In this document: positions 1-5,701 of the stretch, piece by piece
How positions within the stretch are numbered: the stretch's first letter is position 1
Layout of the letters: each line of letters begins with the position of its first letter
Source of the DNA: Chromatiales bacterium
GTDB taxonomy: Bacteria > Pseudomonadota > Gammaproteobacteria > Chromatiales > Chromatiaceae
Reading direction: 5' to 3'
Assembly: GCA_022360595.1 (NCBI GenBank)
Contig: JAKSCN010000350.1
Coordinates: 1-5,891 of the forward strand
DNA: 5,891 bases
Notes under the pieces: model-generated
What the model saw: only the letters and a program-made list of their open reading frames with translations
Told to the model about the DNA's origin: nothing
Database searches by the model: none
Made by a program: the position numbers and the translations under genes

Positions 1-326
1 CCGTGGCTACCGACCTGCCTATCGACAAGCTGGCGGCCCATTTTCACGACACCTACGGCCAGGCGTTGTCCAATCTGTTTGCTGTGTTGCAGTTGGGTGT
101 ATCGGTAATCGATAGCTCGGTTGCCGGTTTAGGCGGTTGCCCGTACGCGAAAGGGGCCTCCGGTAATGTGGCCACGGAGGATGTGGTCTACATGCTTAAT
201 GGGATGGGTATCGAGACCGGTGTTGATCTCGATAAGCTGTTGGAAGCCGGACGTTTTATCTGTGATTATCTGGAGCGCCCACCCGCTTCAAAGGTGGGGC
301 GTGCATTAACTTGCTCCACTGATTAA
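1..326 (+). CDS. mvaB: Hydroxymethylglutaryl-CoA lyase, C-terminal fragment (5' end outside window)
   Basis: This enzyme cleaves 3-hydroxy-3-methylglutaryl-CoA to acetoacetate and acetyl-CoA, the last step of leucine breakdown, in the cytoplasm. About 107 residues are visible, in the frame beginning at base 3, ending at TAA 324-326. The fragment reads LAAHFHDTYGQ, containing the two metal-binding His residues of the TIM-barrel lyase (HxH, fragment residues 13 and 15). It then has SVAGLGGCPYAKGASGN, the family signature loop with the catalytic Cys (fragment residue 46). The tail (ATEDVVYMLNGMGIETGVDL, then LLEAGRFIC) matches the conserved C-terminus of bacterial and mitochondrial HMG-CoA lyases. 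The GTG at base 3 is an internal Val codon, not a start. The gene is intact as far as it can be seen. A hairpin lies 51 bases after the stop, and a DUF2889 gene follows on the same strand. Confidence 0.95.
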   Translation, partial: VATDLPIDKLAAHFHDTYGQALSNLFAVLQLGVSVIDSSVAGLGGCPYAKGASGNVATEDVVYMLNGMGIETGVDLDKLLEAGRFICDYLERPPASKVGRALTCSTD

Positions 327-377
327 TTGTTGAATACCCACAAACCCTTCAATCTGTAGTTTGAAAAACTGTTCAAT

Positions 378-397
378 AGCCCCCACTGTGTGGGGCT
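378..397 (+). terminator. GC-rich hairpin downstream of mvaB, possible weak terminator
   Basis: AGCCCC (378-383) pairs perfectly with GGGGCT (392-397), giving a 6-bp stem with an 8-base loop. The sequence after it (GTTGTAACTGT) has only scattered T residues, so it is not a textbook intrinsic terminator. It could end or attenuate mvaB transcription before the DUF2889 gene, or simply be an mRNA structure in its leader. The stem is seen directly; the function is inferred. Confidence 0.3.
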
Positions 398-424
398 GTT
401 GTAACTGTCGGAGATCTGTTATCC

Positions 425-988
425 ATGCCACTATCCAAACCTGCCGAGCGTGAACATATCCATACCCGTAAAGTGATCTGTGAAGGTTTCAAGCGGGCTG
501 ATGGGTTGTGGGATATTGAGGCCTATCTGGAAGATACCAAGACCTACGGCTTCGACAACGAGCATCGTGGTGGTCGCATTGAAGCGGGTGAGCCTGTGCA
601 TGGTCTCTATCTACGTGTGACACTGGATCTCGACTTCAAAATCCATGATGTAGAGGCTGCATCTGATCTCACACCTTTTGGTGTTTGCACTTCAGCGACT
701 GAACCGATGAAAAAGATTATCGGTATGAGTATCGGCCCCGGTTGGATGCGCAAAGTGCGCGAATCGGTGGGTGCCCGTACAAGCTGCACACACTTGGTGG
801 AGATGCTCACCCATATTGCAACGGCTGCTTATCAAACCATGCACTATGCGATTGAGCAGCGCGCTGAAGCCGAAGAGAAAAGAGGCAAGCCACGGATTAT
901 CGACACCTGTGTCGCGCTGGCGAGTGATAGCCCCGTGGTTAAGAAACAGTGGCCCGAGTTCTACGTAGAACCGGGGAATCAGCAGTAA
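425..988 (+). CDS. DUF2889 domain-containing protein (uncharacterised)
   Basis: A 187-residue, probably cytoplasmic protein with no signal peptide or membrane segment; its function is not known. It matches the DUF2889 family along its whole length. The N-terminal part has a Cys-x-x-(F/Y)-x-R-x-DGLWDIEAYLEDTK block (residues 19-39). The middle has G-E-P-V-H-G-L-Y-L-R (56-64) and a TPFGVC segment ending at C88. The segment GPGWMRKVRESVGARTSCTHL (104-124) contains the family CTHL motif, and the end has DTCVAL with SPVVKKQWPEFY (160-180). The conserved polar set H60, C88, C121 and H123 could form a metal or catalytic site, which is inference only. GGAG at 410-413, 11 bases before ATG 425, supports the start. 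It lies 98 bases after mvaB on the same strand, so a shared catabolic context is possible but unproven. It converges on the minus-strand operon with 30 bases between the stops. Confidence 0.88.
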   Translation: MPLSKPAEREHIHTRKVICEGFKRADGLWDIEAYLEDTKTYGFDNEHRGGRIEAGEPVHGLYLRVTLDLDFKIHDVEAASDLTPFGVCTSATEPMKKIIGMSIGPGWMRKVRESVGARTSCTHLVEMLTHIATAAYQTMHYAIEQRAEAEEKRGKPRIIDTCVALASDSPVVKKQWPEFYVEPGNQQ

Positions 989-1018
989 CGCTCGCTTTCG
1001 GCCTGTAAAAGGCCTGGC

Positions 1019-1522
1019 TCACACACCGCCGCTGTGCACAGTCTCGTAGTAGATCTTTTCCAGTTCATTCTTGTGCTTGGTCTCTTCATTCGCCAGGTAT
1101 TTGAATAGCGCCTGAATCGGTCCCGGTTTGGTGCTTTTGGCTAAAGCGGTATACTGTTCCATGGCTGCGTGTTCGCGCATCAGCGCATATTGCAGTACCG
1201 CTTGATCGTCCGGTTTTTCGCCCAGGTCGGGCAGGTGTACGCAGTCCGAGAACTTGTGGTCACTGGCCGGTGTTTCTACTTCGGCCTCGATCAATGTCTC
1301 TATTTCCGGTTTTTTCGCCAACTGTGTGAATAGGTCGTAATGTTCCTGCTCCTCTTCAGCCAGCTCTTCGACCAGGTAGCGAATGTTTTTGCTCACTTTG
1401 GGCGCGAGGTCGCTATAGAAGTCCCGGGCGGTTCGTTCAAATTCGATGGCGACAGCGAGAATGTCCTTGAGACTGCTTTTGGATTTTAGGCGCTCGTAGC
1501 TGCTTTGGTGTCCTTCAGTCAT
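1019..1522 (-). CDS. Ferritin-like (rubrerythrin-type) diiron protein
   Basis: A 167-residue four-helix-bundle protein with two half-motifs for a carboxylate-bridged diiron site. The first is E27 in AIEFERTARDFY, followed by ExxH at E58-H61 (EEEQEHYDLF). The second is E117 in MREHAAMEQY, followed by ExxH at E147-H150 (NEETKHKNEL). No rubredoxin-type C-terminal Cys pairs are present, so it is not a full rubrerythrin. Such proteins oxidise Fe(II) or reduce peroxide and oxygen; the exact reaction cannot be read from sequence. The start chosen is ATG 1522-1520, which overlaps the stop of the upstream flavoprotein gene as ATGA and has a strong GGAGG (1534-1530) 7 bases before it. An in-frame ATG at 1555 would add 11 residues but lacks this support. 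As the last operon gene it may protect the oxygen-sensitive Fe-S complex or supply iron to it; this is inferred from position. Confidence 0.85.
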   Translation of the reverse strand: MTEGHQSSYERLKSKSSLKDILAVAIEFERTARDFYSDLAPKVSKNIRYLVEELAEEEQEHYDLFTQLAKKPEIETLIEAEVETPASDHKFSDCVHLPDLGEKPDDQAVLQYALMREHAAMEQYTALAKSTKPGPIQALFKYLANEETKHKNELEKIYYETVHSGGV

Positions 1523-3327
1523 TGTACAGCCTCCACTTCCACTTGGTTCAGCCATTTTTTAATACTCTTCGCCACCTGATGACCGTCGGCCACGGCATGA
1601 ACGACATCGGGCCCATTGACACAGTCACCGGCCGACCAGAGCCAGGGCTCGGAGGTTCTGCATTGATCATCGACCGCGATGCGTCCTCTGTTCCACTCCA
1701 ATGCTTCGGTCAACTCATCGCCAAGCAGGCTGACATCACTCATCTGGCCAATGGCTTCAATCACCATCTCGCCCTGGTGGATCTGTTCATCATCCGAATC
1801 GAACTTGGGTGCAAAGCGACCCTGTTCATCAAAGATACTGAGAACTTTCCAGGTCTTCAGTCCGGTCAGATTGCCATTCTCATCGAGTTCACACGATTGA
1901 GGCCCCCGGCTGTCGAGGATCTCGATCTGCTCTTCCAGCGACTCTTTCACTTCTACCGGATCAGCTAGAAAATGGTCTCTATCTTCCAAGGCCGTTAGCG
2001 TGACTTGTACTTCACCGTATTGTTGCATCTGCAGCCTTGCCATACTGCGGGCGATATCCATGGCCACATTACCGCCACCGATCACAACGGCCGAGCGGGG
2101 GATATCGAACGCCTCGCCGAGGGTGATCTTTCTGAGCAGATCGACAGCCTTGTGTACCGCAGGATGGTCAGAGTTGGGTATACGGGTAGAGCGCCCGAGC
2201 TGCAGGCCGATGGCGAGTACAACGGCATCGTTCTCGTCACGCAGCTGTTGCATCGGAATATCCACCCCGATGCGGGTGTTGTAGTGGATTTTTACTCCTA
2301 ATGAGGTGATGACACCCACGTCCTGATCCAGTGCATTGTAGGGTAGCCGGTACTCGGGGATACCGTAACGGGTCATGCCGCCGGGCTTATCGAGCGCTTC
2401 GTAGACATTGACCTGATGCCCCTGACGAACCAGATCAAAGGCGGTGGTTAGACCTGCGGGCCCGGCGCCAATAATGGCAATCCTTTTGCCGGTGTCTGGT
2501 GCTGTCTTGGTAACGATCTTGGTGTAGTCCTCGTAGGGCACCTGTTCGGTAATATGACGCTTGAGCCAACGGATAGCTACCGGATCACCGTCGTGGTGAA
2601 CGGCACAGGCCTCTTCACATTTATGGGTGCAGATTCTGCCGCACACCTCGGAAAATGGGTTGGTCTCATAGAGCAGCGCCAGTCCGCGTTCGTAGTCGCC
2701 ATCGCGTACTGCAGCGATATAGTCCGGGATCGCCATGTGTGTCGGGCAGGTAGCAATACAAAGACCACAAGCAACACAACGATCGGCTTCACGTTGGGCC
2801 TGTTCCACCGTATAACCGTTCACCATCTCCACGAATGACCCGATGCGTTGTTCCGGCTCTAGCTCGTCCATGATGACCCGGGTGCCCAGGGTCAGCCGAT
2901 GGCCTTCGGGGCGGTGGTAACCCAACTCAGCATTGTCCCAATGTTTTTTATCGACACCTGGGGTGAAACGGAAAGCGTCAGGATCACTTTCGACCCATTT
3001 GTACTCATTGGACATGCTCAATGAGCCAGTCATGCAGACATCGACGCACAAGGCACACCAGCAGCAGCGGCCGTAGTCGATCCGGGGGCGCAGACCTGAA
3101 TCGCCACCCTTGGCGGTGCGACCTTCTACCGCCACCATGTCGATGGCAGCGTTCTGGCAGATCGCTTCGCAGGTGCCGCAGCCGATACACTTCTCAACGT
3201 CGTTTTTATGGAAGCCACGGTAACGGGCCGCGCCGGGACGCTCATTCAAAGGGTCGCGAATGGTTACCGGGTCCCGGAGAATATTTTTCCAGACTGTAAA
3301 AGGGGAGAGGACATCGCGTATGCTCAT
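1519..3327 (-). CDS. NuoI-like ferredoxin fused to GltD/NfnB-type FAD-NAD(P)H oxidoreductase
   Basis: A 602-residue cytoplasmic fusion. Residues 1-110 resemble NuoI: the lead-in PVTIRDPLNE...RYRG is followed by C47-C50-C53-C57 and C88-C91-C94-C98, enough for two [4Fe-4S] clusters, with an extra Cys at 89. After a linker comes the GltD-type Fe-S domain (C184-C187-C190-C194 and C229-C233-C237-C241), enough for two more. Residues 281-330 hold the FAD fold (IAIIGAGPAGLTTAFDL, then GGMTRYGIPEYRLP). Residues 413-430 hold the nicotinamide fold (AVVIGGGNVAMDIA), and residues 564-590 the second FAD contact (WSAGDCVNGPDVVHAVADG). The usual Arg-Arg contact for the NADP phosphate is Leu-Glu (447-448), which favours NADH. 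It starts 2 bases after nuoD-like ends and takes the I position of an H-B-C-D-I operon. With no nuoE, F or G present, it probably exchanges electrons between NAD(H) and the B/D module. It is not a biosynthetic glutamate synthase small subunit, since there is no gltB and an added ferredoxin domain. Confidence 0.9.
   Translation of the reverse strand: MSIRDVLSPFTVWKNILRDPVTIRDPLNERPGAARYRGFHKNDVEKCIGCGTCEAICQNAAIDMVAVEGRTAKGGDSGLRPRIDYGRCCWCALCVDVCMTGSLSMSNEYKWVESDPDAFRFTPGVDKKHWDNAELGYHRPEGHRLTLGTRVIMDELEPEQRIGSFVEMVNGYTVEQAQREADRCVACGLCIATCPTHMAIPDYIAAVRDGDYERGLALLYETNPFSEVCGRICTHKCEEACAVHHDGDPVAIRWLKRHITEQVPYEDYTKIVTKTAPDTGKRIAIIGAGPAGLTTAFDLVRQGHQVNVYEALDKPGGMTRYGIPEYRLPYNALDQDVGVITSLGVKIHYNTRIGVDIPMQQLRDENDAVVLAIGLQLGRSTRIPNSDHPAVHKAVDLLRKITLGEAFDIPRSAVVIGGGNVAMDIARSMARLQMQQYGEVQVTLTALEDRDHFLADPVEVKESLEEQIEILDSRGPQSCELDENGNLTGLKTWKVLSIFDEQGRFAPKFDSDDEQIHQGEMVIEAIGQMSDVSLLGDELTEALEWNRGRIAVDDQCRTSEPWLWSAGDCVNGPDVVHAVADGHQVAKSIKKWLNQVEVEAVQ
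1530..1534 (-). promoter_or_regulatory. Shine-Dalgarno site deciding the ferritin-like start
   Basis: GGAGG on the minus strand, 7 bases upstream of ATG 1522-1520. It lies inside the 3' end of the flavoprotein gene, and together with the ATGA overlap it points to translational coupling. It selects this ATG over the upstream in-frame ATG at 1555. Confidence 0.75.
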
Positions 3328-3329
3328 CG

Positions 3330-4502
3330 TTATCTCTCAATCTCAGGTGGATAGGTGTGAAGTGAGACCATCAGTCCGGCAACATCAGAGATATTCACAT
3401 TAACAATCAGTCTCTCCAGCAGCGCTACTGCGTGGGTATAGGAGGGGCCGCGCACGTTGACCCGGCGGGGATAGCCGCTGCCATCGGTCACCAGGTAGTA
3501 CCCGTATTCACCGCGCGAACATTCCCCGCGGATATAGGTCTCTCCGCGGGGAATTTTCCAGTGCAGGACATTGGGCAGTTCAGCCATCACCGGCCCTTTG
3601 CGAGGCATCTTGGCCAGTATCTGTCGAATAAGATCGACGGAGACGAGCAGATCCCGGCGGCGCACATCGGCCCGGGTGAAGACATCGGAGTCGACACCGG
3701 TTACCGCCTCGAACTCCAGTTCGGGATAGACCAGATAGGGCTGATCCTTGCGCACATCCTTGGCGACACCGGCAGCACGTGCAGTCGGGCCTGTCACGCC
3801 GTAGGTGTCGAGGAGTGATGGATCGATATAACCCAAACCGATGGTGCGCTTTTTGAAAATCGCATTGCAAAACATCGCGTCGTAGACCTCTTGCATGGTC
3901 TTTTCGATCTCTTGCAGGGTCTCTTCCATGCGTTGTTCAAAACCGTCGGGCAGGGTGTCACGCACCCCACCGGGAAGAATGAACATGTGGTAGATACGTG
4001 CGCCGGTCAGCTCTTCAAAACGGTCGAGCATCAGGTCGCGCACATAGGTGGTCCACTGGCTGATAACACCCATGCCAAAACTACCGGCCTGACCACCCAT
4101 ATACATCAGATAGCTATTGATGCGACCCATCTCCAGGATCAGGGTGCGAATCCAGTCGGCCATCTCGGGCACTTCAATGCCGGCCAGCTCTTCAACGGCC
4201 GCGGCGTAGCAGTACTCGTTGAAATCGGGTTCCGGCACACAGATACGGCAGACAATGGGGAAGCACTGAATGAAGCTGCGCCGCTCCATCAGCTTCTCAA
4301 AGCCGCGGTGCAGGTAACCGACATGGGTTTTTCCTTCAACCACCTCATCGCCACACACCGTCAGCTCCACCGACATATTACCGGTGATACCCGGGTGTTG
4401 AGGGCCTTGCCACAGCTTCAGGTACTTGCCGGACTCCAGATCTATGTCGAGTGTTCCATCGGCCTTTTTTGCAGGGTATTGGCTGCGATCGACTTCATAC
4501 AT
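3330..4502 (-). CDS. nuoD: NuoD-like (49 kDa / Ech large-subunit family) subunit with altered quinone site
   Basis: A 390-residue homologue of complex I subunit D and of the group 4 NiFe-hydrogenase large subunit; the symbol marks homology, not proven orthology. Recognisable blocks include LWQGPQHPG (30-38), HVGYLHRGFEKLMERRSF (60-77), ELTGARIYHMFILPGGV (164-180), GPTARAAGVAKDVR (238-251), PRGETYIRGECSRGEYGYYL (318-337) and the tail SLHTYPPEIER (380-390). Compared with canonical NuoD/Nqo4, the HPxxHG histidine is T40, the quinone Tyr is V89, and the Asp that pairs with the His is S141. C85-R-I-C88 matches the hydrogenase L1 CxxC, but the C-terminal L2 position (H382-P385) has no Cys, so no NiFe centre is expected. 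GAGGAG (4519-4514) lies 11 bases before the ATG. It would pair with the NuoB-like subunit on the cytoplasmic arm of a membrane complex, but its redox partner is unclear. Confidence 0.9.
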   Translation of the reverse strand: MYEVDRSQYPAKKADGTLDIDLESGKYLKLWQGPQHPGITGNMSVELTVCGDEVVEGKTHVGYLHRGFEKLMERRSFIQCFPIVCRICVPEPDFNEYCYAAAVEELAGIEVPEMADWIRTLILEMGRINSYLMYMGGQAGSFGMGVISQWTTYVRDLMLDRFEELTGARIYHMFILPGGVRDTLPDGFEQRMEETLQEIEKTMQEVYDAMFCNAIFKKRTIGLGYIDPSLLDTYGVTGPTARAAGVAKDVRKDQPYLVYPELEFEAVTGVDSDVFTRADVRRRDLLVSVDLIRQILAKMPRKGPVMAELPNVLHWKIPRGETYIRGECSRGEYGYYLVTDGSGYPRRVNVRGPSYTHAVALLERLIVNVNISDVAGLMVSLHTYPPEIER

Positions 4503-4510
4503 GGGTGCTG

Positions 4511-5044
4511 TTACTCCTCAACCACCGGGTAGAGTTGATCTTTCATATGTTGCGCGGGGTCCAGGGTCTCCCGGCCCGGCCGCTGAGCGTAGGTATCTTC
4601 GGAGAACTTCAAGGTATCGAAATCGCGCCGATAGGGCGGCAGGTCAACCCAGCCCTCCAGGATGAACTCTTCATCGATGCGGGGACTGCCGGGAAAATCG
4701 ATACCAAACATCTCTTTCAGTTCACGTTGATAGGTAGCCGCCGTGGGCCAGAGATCGTGAATGCTCTCCATGTTTGCCTCGTCGCGATCGATCATCACAC
4801 GGATACCGATGTCACACGCCTCGCTTCGATTGGAGAGCAGGTAGGTGAGCTGAAACTGGTTCTCTTCTATCCAATCCACCGCCGTGAGCAGCACCAGATG
4901 GGTAAATCCCTCCTGGTCACGTAGCTGTTGCAGCAGTGGTCGTAAGGATTCACGGGCGACGGAGACAAAAGCCAGATCGGCCCGTTGCTCGGTTAGTTCT
5001 CCGAGCGGGAAGAGCTTGTTTAGCCGTGTAGTGAGTTCGTGCAT
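4511..5044 (-). CDS. nuoC: NuoC-like (30 kDa) subunit of the complex I-related complex
   Basis: A 177-residue soluble structural subunit of the 30-kDa family (NuoC, EchD). Evidence is the conserved run LLTAVDWIEENQFQLTYLLS (52-71), a Si-x-LWP block (MESIHDLWPTA, 92-102), and the family signature region YQRELKEMFGIDFPGSP (105-121), followed by a basic LPPYRRDF tail (135-142). The signature is degenerate: canonical ERE is QRE, and the conserved His of GHP is Ser119-120 context (PGSP). In related complexes this subunit has no cofactor and braces the B and D subunits. It is a separate gene, not fused to nuoD as in E. coli. The start at ATG 5044 comes 9 bases after the nuoB-like stop, with no strong Shine-Dalgarno, so translation is probably coupled to the upstream gene. 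The nuoD-like gene follows after 8 bases. Confidence 0.9.
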   Translation of the reverse strand: MHELTTRLNKLFPLGELTEQRADLAFVSVARESLRPLLQQLRDQEGFTHLVLLTAVDWIEENQFQLTYLLSNRSEACDIGIRVMIDRDEANMESIHDLWPTAATYQRELKEMFGIDFPGSPRIDEEFILEGWVDLPPYRRDFDTLKFSEDTYAQRPGRETLDPAQHMKDQLYPVVEE

Positions 5045-5053
5045 TATCAGTGG

Positions 5054-5695
5054 TTACCAGTTGTAGTCGGGCATATCCCAGTCTTTGATCACTTGCTTCT
5101 GGTTGGCCTTGTACCATTCAAAGTTTTCCGCGTACTGGTTTGCGCCTTCTGCCTTGCCGGCGCGAATCAGCTTCTTCAGATCCTCGAAACCCTGCAGCAG
5201 AGCTTCAGGGCGTGGCATGCAACCGGCGATATAGAGATCGACGGGCAGGTATTGATCCAGCCGCTTGATAGTGTTGTAGGAGTCCCAATACATACCGCCA
5301 TTGATGGTGCAGGAGCCCAGGCCGATGACGTATTTCGGATTCTGCATCTGCTCATAGGAGCGTATGGCCCGTTTCAGGGTCTTTACCGACAGGTAGCCGG
5401 AGATGATAAACAGATTGGCCTGACGCGGTGTTGGACGCCACTGTACGCCGTAACGGTAGGCGTCAAAGCGTGGCGTCATGAGTGGGCGCATCTCAATGGC
5501 GCCGCAGCCGGTGCCAAAGCCCAGTATCCAGATCGACTCCGAACGCGCCCAGTTGAACAGCTTTTCGACAATCTTCGAATAAGCCTGGGGCATCACCGTG
5601 GGTGGGGCTTCACAGTAGTAATCGCGCAAAGGCTCGACTTCGAACTCCACCCCATTGGGTGCCTTCACGATCCTCTTTTTCAGTTCGTCCTTCAT
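5054..5695 (-). CDS. nuoB: NuoB-like (PSST) subunit lacking one N2 cluster cysteine
   Basis: A 213-residue homologue of complex I subunit B and of the small subunit of group 4 hydrogenases (EchC), which carries the last Fe-S cluster (N2) before the catalytic site. Visible family blocks are FNWARSESIWILGFGTGCGAIEM (within 48-69), LFIISG (95-100), a GLGSCTINGGMYW block with C129, and IAGCMPRPEALLQG with C159. Canonical NuoB has adjacent Cys-Cys before A-(I/V)-E-M; here it is C64-G65, encoded TGC GGC, so only three of the four N2 ligands are present. The hydrogenase-type CxxC at this place is absent too. C28, in an N-terminal extension, is the only obvious spare Cys. A tail rich in aromatic and acidic residues (about 180-213) extends past the conserved core. 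The gene starts 6 bases after the nuoH-like stop, with only a weak GAG-type ribosome site. Confidence 0.9.
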   Translation of the reverse strand: MKDELKKRIVKAPNGVEFEVEPLRDYYCEAPPTVMPQAYSKIVEKLFNWARSESIWILGFGTGCGAIEMRPLMTPRFDAYRYGVQWRPTPRQANLFIISGYLSVKTLKRAIRSYEQMQNPKYVIGLGSCTINGGMYWDSYNTIKRLDQYLPVDLYIAGCMPRPEALLQGFEDLKKLIRAGKAEGANQYAENFEWYKANQKQVIKDWDMPDYNW

Positions 5696-5701
5696 TTTTT
5701 C

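Noticed and set aside
330..360. Sigma-70 promoter (TTGAAT and TGTAGT) before the DUF2889 gene
   Set aside because: The spacing is 19 bases and the -10 match is weak; not enough to call.
1000..1014. Intrinsic terminator between the convergent genes (GGCCT, 5-base loop, AGGCC)
   Set aside because: The stem is only 5 bp and no T tract follows on either strand, so it does not qualify as a supported terminator.
1523..1555. Longer start for the ferritin-like protein at ATG 1555
   Set aside because: It would overlap the flavoprotein gene by 37 bases. The internal ATG at 1522 has an ideal GGAGG site and a typical ATGA overlap, and the added residues (glycine- and serine-rich) do not look like family sequence.
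1519..3327. Glutamate synthase small subunit (gltD)
   Set aside because: The GltD-like part is real, but there is no gltB, a NuoI-like ferredoxin domain is fused in front, the NADPH Arg pair is absent, and the context is a respiratory-type complex.
3330..4502. Functional NiFe hydrogenase large subunit
   Set aside because: The C-terminal DPCxxC motif is missing, and the sequence blocks follow NuoD spacing; only the N-terminal CxxC resembles a hydrogenase.
3891..4532. 213-residue open frame on the plus strand
   Set aside because: It is antisense to the nuoD-like gene, has no recognisable domain, and is explained by the codon bias of the true gene.
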